Positions 1-6,320 of a stretch of 64,000 nt of DNA are shown piece by piece. This stretch comes from Schlegelella_A sp963778525 (GTDB lineage Bacteria; Pseudomonadota; Gammaproteobacteria; Burkholderiales; Burkholderiaceae_C), in NCBI GenBank assembly GCA_963778525.1, contig CAVZUJ010000005.1:193536-257535 (forward strand). The letters run 5' to 3'. The notes under the pieces are model-generated. The model saw only the letters and a program-made list of their open reading frames with translations, was not told the DNA's origin and did not search any database. Numbering within the stretch: position 1 is the first letter of the stretch; every line of letters starts with the position of its first letter. The translations under genes were made by a program, and so were the position numbers.

Positions 1-307
1 GACTGCTGACCGCGGTTTGGGCAACGCTGTCGGCGTGGACCGCCGCGAGCACGAGCTGCTCGTCGGCCTCTTTCAGGCGAGCAGAACGCAAGCCGTTCAG
101 CTCTTCGCGGGCCTTCACCAGTTCGCGTCGAAGACTCGCCAGGTCGGAGCGAACGGCGTCGGCCTGCGCGTTGAGCAACTGCAGCGTCTTCGACGCGGCG
201 CCGACGCAGTCGCCAGGGCTTTCCCCATCCAGTGGCCCGCGAGGAAGCGCCGATCCGCTGTTTCGGACGGGTTCAGTGTGCCGCGAGGTCTTGTCTTCGT
301 CGTCCAT
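1..307 (-). CDS. N-terminal part of a coiled-coil signalling protein, probably a diguanylate cyclase (runs off left edge)
   Basis: An ATG at 307, preceded by a GAGAG-type ribosome site, opens 102 codons that continue past base 1. Residues 1-35 are polar and disordered. From about residue 38 the sequence is a heptad-rich coiled coil ending in ADEQLVLAAVHADSVAQ. That closing segment is what usually sits just before the GGDEF domain in Burkholderiales diguanylate cyclases; this is family knowledge, because the catalytic domain lies outside the window. The start overlaps the end of the upstream STAS-like gene by 35 bases, so the two are probably translationally coupled. It could instead be another coiled-coil sensor, since no catalytic motif is visible. 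Confidence 0.6.
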   Translation of the reverse strand, partial: MDDEDKTSRHTEPVRNSGSALPRGPLDGESPGDCVGAASKTLQLLNAQADAVRSDLASLRRELVKAREELNGLRSARLKEADEQLVLAAVHADSVAQTAVSS

Positions 308-737
308 TCGGCTCTCGGCGCATGAACCTGCGTTCCCGCAAGCGCCTTTCCTGGATGACGCGGATGTCCCAATCAGCGCTCGCGCTCGCGTCCCGGAGAA
401 AGCTTTCGGCCGCCTCGATGTCGCCGTAGAAGAGCCGGCACGTGACGCCACCAAACGCCAGACGCGCCATGTGCGCGATCTGCGCATTTGGTGCGACGAT
501 CGCCCGCGTGATATCCAGATGTGCCACGTGCTCGTTCAGGAGGCGTTGGTACAACAGCGCGCCGATCGGCGTCGGCTGCATTTCGGTCAAGTCGTAGAGA
601 ACGGCCGTGAGGCCCGTTCGCTGCATGGTTTCGAGCACACAGAGCTGGCATTCCTCGAGGACGCGCTCGGTCAGCGTTTGGGTCAGACGCACGTTCACAA
701 ACGATGCCGTCGCCTCGCATAGGAAGCCTTCGTTCAT
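273..737 (-). CDS. Small STAS-like/SpoIIAA-like hypothetical protein
   Basis: A 154-residue protein starts at the ATG at 737, with TAAGGGCG upstream; an in-frame ATG at 809 would add an arginine-rich stretch unlikely to be real. The pattern of a strand, amphipathic helices and the block AVLYDLTEMQPTPIGALLY resembles the STAS/SpoIIAA-like fold used in bacterial regulatory switches. This is a fold-level guess, not a recognised family. It is followed, with a 35-base overlap, by a probable GGDEF-type protein, and a c-di-GMP-type HD-GYP gene lies just upstream. A role in the same signalling pathway is therefore likely. The C-terminal 20 residues are arginine-rich and probably disordered. Confidence 0.6.
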   Translation of the reverse strand: MNEGFLCEATASFVNVRLTQTLTERVLEECQLCVLETMQRTGLTAVLYDLTEMQPTPIGALLYQRLLNEHVAHLDITRAIVAPNAQIAHMARLAFGGVTCRLFYGDIEAAESFLRDASASADWDIRVIQERRLRERRFMRREPNGRRRQDLAAH

Positions 738-820
738 GCGCGCCCTTACTCGACGATAGATTCTGCGAGGTCTGGCGGCAGCGTTTGTCGGACGAATCCG
801 CATCGTCAAGTAAGAATTGT

Positions 821-835
821 GCGGCCGCCGGCCGC
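821..835 (-). terminator. Possible terminator hairpin downstream of the HD-GYP gene
   Basis: A perfect inverted repeat, GCGGCC-gcc-GGCCGC, lies about 48 bases beyond the HD-GYP stop. On the minus strand it is followed by the AT-richer ACAATTCTTACTT rather than a clean U tract, so it is a weak intrinsic terminator candidate. A TTGACG at 804-809 (minus strand) could be the -35 of the next gene. Confidence 0.35.
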
Positions 836-882
836 CTTCGTTCTATGGGCCCGTACTTCTCGGTGTTCCGTCCGGTCGCTGT

Positions 883-2265
883 TCAGCCCACCCCGACCGT
901 CTGCTGGAGTGCATCGAAGCAGAGCGGATCGATCGCCGTGCCGACGGTCTTTGCCATGATCACGAGGGTTTCGGGAACCGGCACCGCACCACGATAGGGT
1001 CGCTCGGCGGAGATGGCGTCGAAGATGTCGGCCGTGGTGATGATCCGGGTCTCGAGGGAGATCTGCTCGGCCTTGAGCCCCCGCGGGTAGCCGGCACCGT
1101 CCAGCCGTTCGTGATGGGCTCCGGCCACTCGCGCGAGCTCCGAGAAGGCGCCGATGCGGGACAGGATCGCTTCGGTGTGCACGGGATGCTGTCGCACGGA
1201 CACCCACTCACCGGCGTCGAGCGGGCCTGGCTTGTCGAGGATCGAATTGCTCACGCCGAGCTTGCCCACGTCGTGCAGCAGCGCCCCACGCTTGAGCCAA
1301 CGACGGCGCGCCGGCACTAGCCCGAGATGCGCCGCGATCGCATCGACGATGACTGCCACACGGGCGCTGTGGCCACTGGTGAAGGGGCTCTTGCTGTCAA
1401 CGATCTGGCCGAACGCCGCGGCGATGTCGTCCAGGTAGTCGTCGTCGAGCGTCACCGCGCCTGCACCGGGTTCCATGGCGAAGACCGATAGCTCAATCTC
1501 CGGGGACGCCAGCATCGACCAGAACCCCGCGTCGTTCGCGACTTCTTCCATCGTGCGGACCAGCTCCGGGTCGAGCCAGCTGCCCGCACGGTTGTTCAGC
1601 TCTCGCATAGCGGCAGCGCGACCCCCGAGGGTGTGAAACACGTCCACGATCTGGGAGAGAAGCGCAATGCGCGCGTAGAGCGGAATCACCTGACCGGCGA
1701 GGCCCTCCGGTCGACCGTGCCCGTTCCAGTGTTCGTCGAGGCTGCCGATTCCCGTCGCCACGGCGTCGCCAAAGCGGAGCTGCCGGGCGATGTCGGCACC
1801 GCGCGTGCAACGAGTCTTGATCAGTTCGTCGGCGATTTGTACGCCGTTGCGCAAGATGTGGGCGACGCTTCGGAGCCGTCCCGCCAGCCCAGCCTTCAAC
1901 CCGGTGTGACGGAAGACGAAGCGCAAGACATCGGGCAGGCCGTCACCAACGGTCTTGAAGTCGCGCTTGAACTTCAGGTCGTCGGTGAGGTAGAGCTCGC
2001 AGATTCGAGCAGCGTTGCTACTGCAGCCGAGGTCCTTCAGCAACAGCGTGTAGTAGAGGTCACGCAGTGCCGGAACGCGAAGGCCGATCTTCTTGCCGAT
2101 GTGCGTGCCGATCCAGCAGACGCGGATGCAATGTCCTCTCGGCTGACCTTCGGTGAGGTCGAGGGCATGACTCAGAGCGCCCATCAGTTCCGAGAACTTC
2201 ATCCCGAGAACCACAGGCGAACGCGGCGGCGCAGGCTCGGGAGCACGCATCTGGAATCGGTCCAC
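883..2265 (-). CDS. HD-GYP domain phosphodiesterase with a degenerate N-terminal HD domain
   Basis: A 460-residue cytosolic protein. The C-terminal half has the HD-GYP signature: the HD pair in GALLHDVGKLG at about residue 332, then HHERLDGAGYPRGL at about residue 385. The family hydrolyses cyclic di-GMP (established knowledge). The N-terminal third looks like a second HD-type fold whose motif reads LLKDLGCSS, so the metal-binding His of the HD pair is absent there. The GTG at 2265 has AGAGG only three bases away; an ATG at 2250 is an alternative start. The gene sits upstream of a STAS-like gene and a probable GGDEF gene on the same strand, suggesting a small c-di-GMP signalling block. Confidence 0.85.
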   Translation of the reverse strand: MDRFQMRAPEPAPPRSPVVLGMKFSELMGALSHALDLTEGQPRGHCIRVCWIGTHIGKKIGLRVPALRDLYYTLLLKDLGCSSNAARICELYLTDDLKFKRDFKTVGDGLPDVLRFVFRHTGLKAGLAGRLRSVAHILRNGVQIADELIKTRCTRGADIARQLRFGDAVATGIGSLDEHWNGHGRPEGLAGQVIPLYARIALLSQIVDVFHTLGGRAAAMRELNNRAGSWLDPELVRTMEEVANDAGFWSMLASPEIELSVFAMEPGAGAVTLDDDYLDDIAAAFGQIVDSKSPFTSGHSARVAVIVDAIAAHLGLVPARRRWLKRGALLHDVGKLGVSNSILDKPGPLDAGEWVSVRQHPVHTEAILSRIGAFSELARVAGAHHERLDGAGYPRGLKAEQISLETRIITTADIFDAISAERPYRGAVPVPETLVIMAKTVGTAIDPLCFDALQQTVGVG

Positions 2266-2541
2266 TCGCCTCTATCGACCGGTCAGCTCTGTTCTTGAGA
2301 GCGGACTGGCTATTCACCAACGTCCATCCCACGACTGCACGGTTTCGGGCAAAACCCGGTACACAGTGCCCGACCGCCTGCAGGCTGGATAGATACCGCG
2401 AGAAGACTCTTTCGCCCCGAGGAAAGTCACCGGGAGACTTCGCCTTACGCGAGCCAAGGACCGCAACCGCTGCATGACCGACCATCGCGATGGGCTGGCA
2501 AAGAGCGGCAACGTGCCGAGAGCCCACTTCCGTCAATATCG
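2266..2541. other. Intergenic region upstream of the HD-GYP gene
   Basis: These 276 bases lie between the HD-GYP start and the stop of the Bug receptor gene on the same strand. They are less GC-rich than the flanks and hold no reading frame with a convincing start or family match. I see no clean sigma-70 promoter or terminator, but the HD-GYP promoter presumably lies here. Confidence 0.5.
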
Positions 2542-3531
2542 CTAATCCGGCTTGGCACCCGAGGCCTTGACGATCTTCGCCCACTTCACCGTCTCCGCCT
2601 GCACGAAGTTGCGGAACTCGGCCGGCGTGCTGCCGCCGAGGGCAAAGCCGCGCGAGGCGAAGTACTCGTGCATGTCCGGGCTGGCCAGGATCCGGTTGAT
2701 CTCGCGGTTGAGCTGGTCGATCACCGGCTGCGGCGTGCCGGCAGGCGCGAACACGCCCTGCCACGACAGCGCCTCGAAGCCGGGGTAGCCGCTCTCGGCA
2801 ATGGTCGGCACGTTCGGCAACAAGGGATTGCGCTCCTTCGAGGTCACCGCCATCGCGTCGATCTTGCCGGCCTGCACTTGCGGATAGACGACGAGGAAGT
2901 CGCCGAACATGACCTGCAGCTGGCCCGCCATCAGGTCCTGCAAGGCGCCGGCGCTGCCGCGATACGGGATGTGCACCATGTGCACGTTGGCGCCGAGCTT
3001 GAACATCTCTCCCGTGAGGTGCATCGACGTGCCGTTGCCGGCCGAGCCGAAGCTGACCGAGCCCGGCCTGGCCTTGAGCAGGGCGACGAGCTGCTGCACG
3101 GTTGCGGCCGGGAACGACGGGTTGCGCACGAGCACGAGCGGTGCGGATACCACCAGGGAGACAGGCGCGAAATCCTTGCTCACGTCATAGGGCAGGGCCG
3201 GATAGAGCGCGCCACTGATCGCATTGGTGCCGGTCACGCCCATCAGCAGCGTGTAGCCATCAGGCGCGGCCTTGGCCACGAAGTCGGAGCCGATCGTGCC
3301 GCCGGCACCGCCCTTGTTGTCGACGATCACCGGCTGGTGCCAGGCGAGCGAAAGCTGCTCGCCGATCTTGCGCGCCAGGAGGTCGGTGCTGCCGCCGGGC
3401 GGGAAGGGCACGACGATGTGGATCGCCTTGGCGGGGTAGGTCTCGGCCGCGCCGAGCGCGGGCAGCAGCAGGGCCAGGGCAGCGGCCGCGGCGTTGAACA
3501 AGAGGTGGCGCTGTCGCATCGCGAAGAACAT
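2542..3531 (-). CDS. Bug-family tripartite tricarboxylate transporter substrate-binding protein
   Basis: A 329-residue periplasmic receptor. The start chosen is the ATG at 3531, with GGAG ten bases upstream; an ATG at 3519 is an alternative. A Sec signal peptide with an Ala/Leu core ends near LGAAETYPAK. The mature protein shows Bug landmarks: IHIVVPFPPGGSTDLLAR, the VDNKGGAGGTIGSD loop, PDGYTLLMG, the HIPYRGSAGALQDLMAGQLQ block and a C-terminal FVQAETVKWAKIVKASG helix. Such receptors bind carboxylates or related small molecules. No TctA or TctB membrane gene lies in the window, so it is an orphan receptor. The DadA-like gene ends 43 bases upstream on the same strand, and the two may be cotranscribed. 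Confidence 0.9.
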   Translation of the reverse strand: MFFAMRQRHLLFNAAAAALALLLPALGAAETYPAKAIHIVVPFPPGGSTDLLARKIGEQLSLAWHQPVIVDNKGGAGGTIGSDFVAKAAPDGYTLLMGVTGTNAISGALYPALPYDVSKDFAPVSLVVSAPLVLVRNPSFPAATVQQLVALLKARPGSVSFGSAGNGTSMHLTGEMFKLGANVHMVHIPYRGSAGALQDLMAGQLQVMFGDFLVVYPQVQAGKIDAMAVTSKERNPLLPNVPTIAESGYPGFEALSWQGVFAPAGTPQPVIDQLNREINRILASPDMHEYFASRGFALGGSTPAEFRNFVQAETVKWAKIVKASGAKPD

Positions 3532-3574
3532 GGAAGAACGACTCCAGGGCTGAAGGGAACAGGTGAAAAGAAGG

Positions 3575-4810
3575 TCAGAAGCGATCGGGTCGAAAAGGTG
3601 CGAGGTCCACTTGCGTCGGTCGGCCGGCCACGAGATGGGCGATCTCGCGGCCCGTGGCCGCGCCCATGCACATGCCCATGTGGCCGTGGCCGAAAGCGAG
3701 CCAGGCGTTCCCGGCATGGCGCGTCCGGCCGATCACGGGCAGGCTGTCAGGCAAGCAAGGACGGTGCCCCATCCAGCGCGTGACCTCGGAGGTGTCGAGC
3801 TGCGGGAAGAGCTGCCTTCCTTGGGCGAGCAACGCGTCGGCGCGTGCGTAGTTCGGCCTTGCCTGCAGGCCGGCGAACTCGACGGTGCCGGCCAGGCGCA
3901 GCCCCATGGTCATCGAATTGACCATCAGGTTGTGCTCGACGGCCATGACGGTGTGGCGCAGGTCCAGATTCGCGCTGCGCACGGTCACGTGATAGCCGCG
4001 CTGCGTCTCGAGCGGCACGCGGGTGCCGAGCCGACGCGCGAGCGGGGCCGACCAGGCACCGGCCGCGATCACGACGCCATCGACGGCGACCGGCTCGCCT
4101 TGCGCGAGTCGAACTGCGCTGACGCGGCCGCCGCTCTGCTCGAAGCCGATCGCCTGCTGCCTCACCGACTGCGCGCCATCGGCGATGCAGCGTGCGTGGA
4201 TCGCCTTGACCAGCGCCGAGGGGTCGTTGGTCGCGCCATTCTCCGGCGCCAGGATGCCGAAGCGGAAGCGCCCGCGCAGGTCGGGCTCGAGGCGATCGAG
4301 CTCGCTGCTCTCGACGTCGAGCAGCTTCACGCCGAGCGAGCGGCGCAGGTTCATGCCCCACTGCCACTGCGCCGCCGTCTGGCGTGAGGAAAAGACGTAG
4401 AGGCAGCCGGCGCGCTGGACCAGCGCAGCGGCGCCGGCGTGTGCGACGAGCGGGTCGTAGCACTCGAAGATCGGCGCCAGCAGCGAGCGCAGCGCGGTGG
4501 CAATGCGGGTCACCTCGCTGCGGCTGGAATGACGCAGCATCTGCACCAGCCAGGGCAGCACCTGCGGTGCGTAGCGCCAGCGCACTGTCAGCGGCCCGAG
4601 CGGATCGAGCAGCCAGCGCGGCACCCGCTTCCACATCCCCGGCATGCCCACCGGCAGGCAGGCGCTGGGCGAGAGCGATCCGGCATTGCCGAACGAGCAG
4701 GCCTCGCCAGGCTCGAGCGGATCGATGAAGGTGATCTGGTGCCCGTCGCGCTGCAGCCAGGCGGCCGAGCAGACGCCGACAATGCCCGTTCCGATGACGG
4801 CGATACGCAT
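3575..4810 (-). CDS. FAD-dependent D-amino-acid dehydrogenase-like oxidoreductase (DadA/DAO superfamily)
   Basis: A 411-residue flavoprotein. The N terminus has the dinucleotide-binding fingerprint MRIAVIGTGIVGVCSAAWL, followed by the acidic strand end TFIDPLEPGEACSFGNAG, typical of the DadA branch. WMGHRPCLPDSLPVIGR and FGHGHMGMCMGAATGR near the C terminus are the usual second FAD contact region. The family oxidises D-amino acids or related amines and passes electrons to the quinone pool. I chose the ATG at 4810 because it immediately precedes the FAD fingerprint; a further 19 upstream codons look non-coding. Its partner downstream is an orphan Bug receptor. The exact substrate is unknown. 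Confidence 0.85.
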   Translation of the reverse strand: MRIAVIGTGIVGVCSAAWLQRDGHQITFIDPLEPGEACSFGNAGSLSPSACLPVGMPGMWKRVPRWLLDPLGPLTVRWRYAPQVLPWLVQMLRHSSRSEVTRIATALRSLLAPIFECYDPLVAHAGAAALVQRAGCLYVFSSRQTAAQWQWGMNLRRSLGVKLLDVESSELDRLEPDLRGRFRFGILAPENGATNDPSALVKAIHARCIADGAQSVRQQAIGFEQSGGRVSAVRLAQGEPVAVDGVVIAAGAWSAPLARRLGTRVPLETQRGYHVTVRSANLDLRHTVMAVEHNLMVNSMTMGLRLAGTVEFAGLQARPNYARADALLAQGRQLFPQLDTSEVTRWMGHRPCLPDSLPVIGRTRHAGNAWLAFGHGHMGMCMGAATGREIAHLVAGRPTQVDLAPFRPDRF

Positions 4811-4881
4811 GGCGCCTGATTCTCGTGGATGTAGGCGATCGGCGACTCGTGTACCCTGCCTGCCCACGACATGGAGAACCG

Positions 4882-5040
4882 ATGACTACCCAAGCCCAGA
4901 GAAAGCGAACCCGATTGCACGTCCTGCGCGACAACGTGCACCGCGCCAAGCGCGCCGTGAAGCTGAAAGTTCCGGGCGCTGCGGCGCGGCTGAAGGCCCA
5001 CAACGCCGCCCGCCTGGCCTACGCCGAAACCGGCAAGTAG
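4882..5040 (+). CDS. Small basic protein of unknown function
   Basis: A 52-residue protein starting at an ATG preceded by GGAG five bases away, which is a convincing ribosome site. It is strongly basic (many Lys and Arg, few acidic residues) with helical, alanine-rich character and no signal peptide or membrane segment. It could bind nucleic acid, but I do not recognise a family. Its stop is four bases before the start of the DUF3297 gene, so the two are probably cotranscribed and coupled. It is divergent from the DadA-like gene. Confidence 0.7.
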   Translation: MTTQAQRKRTRLHVLRDNVHRAKRAVKLKVPGAAARLKAHNAARLAYAETGK

Positions 5041-5044
5041 AGCC

Positions 5045-5290
5045 GTGGACGCCGAGCAAGCCCCGCCGCTGCCGGACCGGCTGTCGGTCGACCCGCGCAG
5101 CCCGCATCATGTGGCCGCGGTGTTCGAGCACGGCATCGGCATCCGGCTCAACGACAAGGAGCGCTTCGACGTCGAGGAGTACTGCATCAGCGAAGGCTGG
5201 GTCAAGGTGGCCGCCGGCAAGACGCGCGACCGGCACGGCAATCCGCTGCTGATCACCCTGAAGGGCAGGGTGGAAGCGTTCTATCGCTAG
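5045..5290 (+). CDS. DUF3297 family protein
   Basis: An 81-residue protein with a GTG start. It matches the DUF3297 pattern almost throughout: PPLPDRLSVDPRSPHHVAAV, then RLNDKERFDVEEYCISEGWV, then KGRVEAFYR at the end. DUF3297 proteins are small, widespread in proteobacteria and of unknown biochemical role; they are presumably cytosolic, as no signal peptide is present. It follows the small basic gene by four bases, and its 3' end converges on the tail-tube genes 21 bases away. Confidence 0.85.
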   Translation: MDAEQAPPLPDRLSVDPRSPHHVAAVFEHGIGIRLNDKERFDVEEYCISEGWVKVAAGKTRDRHGNPLLITLKGRVEAFYR

Positions 5291-5311
5291 CGCGCTGTCG
5301 CGCCGGCCGGC

Positions 5312-5758
5312 TCAGCGAGCCGCTCGCCGCCGGCGCTGCTTCGGGACGACCGGGGTCGGGCCGAACGACGCATCGAAGGTCTTCACCGCGATCTCCAGCG
5401 TCTCGGCCAGCACGCCGCTCTGCAGCGCATCGAGCGCCGAGACGCGATAGGCGACGGGCCGGGCGCCGGTGTAGCTCCAGCGCAGCGCGTCGGCGCCGTC
5501 GGCGTCGAGGAGAACGACGACAACGGTGCGATCCGGGCTCGACGTCGAGCCGCGGCACTCGTTCCACCAGTCGTACCAGCCGCTCGCCAAGGTCTGGGCG
5601 CGCGTGAGCGTGAGCGATCCGCATTCGAGCTTCGGCGTCGATCGCGAGCCGGCGACGATCCGCGCTTCCGGAAGCGTCACGGCGAGCGCGCCGCTCGCTT
5701 CGAGGCCCTCGACCTCGACCTTGAATCGATGGTTCGTGAAGGGCGCTTGACGGATCAC
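5312..5758 (-). CDS. Phage tail-tube-like protein (second of a tandem pair)
   Basis: A 148-residue protein starting at GTG (5758), whose first bases overlap the stop of the upstream tail gene as GTGA. The opening PFTNHRFKVEVEG, the central block from LTLTRAQTLASGWYDWW onward, and the final ALQSGVLAETLEIAVKTFD follow the layout of the phage tail region family (T4 gp19-like tube proteins), also found in contractile injection systems. The C terminus ends in a basic tail (KQRRRRAAR). These proteins normally stack into the inner tube of a contractile tail. No sheath, baseplate, spike or AAA+ gene is nearby, so the role of an isolated pair is unclear. Confidence 0.65.
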   Translation of the reverse strand: MIRQAPFTNHRFKVEVEGLEASGALAVTLPEARIVAGSRSTPKLECGSLTLTRAQTLASGWYDWWNECRGSTSSPDRTVVVVLLDADGADALRWSYTGARPVAYRVSALDALQSGVLAETLEIAVKTFDASFGPTPVVPKQRRRRAAR

Positions 5759-6189
5759 GTCGTTCTCTCGATGCCTTCGTTGGCCAGCTCGAGCGTTTCG
5801 ATCAGCACCTCGCTCGAGGTGGCGTTGAGCTCGACGGCGCCGAACTTCACGGGCCAGGCCTCGTGGACGACGAAGCGCGCGACGTCGGCGCCGGTTTCGG
5901 CTTCGATCACGATGGCGATCTGCTTGCGCGCCGCGCTCAGCCCACCGGTCACGATCTGCTGGTGCCACTGCACGAGATCGAGCGAGCTGGTCATGCCGCG
6001 CCGCAAGGTGACGTTGCCGAAGCGGGTCAGGCCCGAGAGCTTCCTGACGTGCGCCGGCTCGCTGCCGTCGCGATAGTCGACCACATCCGTGGCGGTCGCG
6101 CCGATCACCACGTCGCTGAAGGCGGCGGAGGTGAGGCCGTCGATCTCCAGGCGGAAGCGAAAGCCGCGAAAGGGGTCGTGGCGTGGCAT
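5755..6189 (-). CDS. Phage tail-tube-like protein (first of a tandem pair)
   Basis: A 144-residue protein with a good ribosome site (AGGAG six bases before the ATG at 6189). It shows the gp19/phage tail region pattern: an N-terminal PFRGFRFRLEIDGLTSAAFSDV strand pair (two halves of one segment), then RKLSGLTRFGNVTLRRGMTS, and a C-terminal block ending in VLIETLELANEGIER. Family members are the tube subunits of contractile tails and extracellular injection systems. It is coupled by a 4-base overlap to a second, divergent tube-like gene. The 131-base region upstream is shared with the large divergent lipoprotein gene. Confidence 0.75.
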   Translation of the reverse strand: MPRHDPFRGFRFRLEIDGLTSAAFSDVVIGATATDVVDYRDGSEPAHVRKLSGLTRFGNVTLRRGMTSSLDLVQWHQQIVTGGLSAARKQIAIVIEAETGADVARFVVHEAWPVKFGAVELNATSSEVLIETLELANEGIERTT

Positions 6190-6320
6190 GGCGGGCTCCT
6201 GATCGATACGTCGACGATCGAATTGTCCGGCGATTTATCGCACGGATGATCCCTTTTCCTCGCGGCTTGCGTCTTTGCCTTCATGCGCTGTGCTGTCGAC
6301 GCGGCGCGAGGAGAGCTTGC

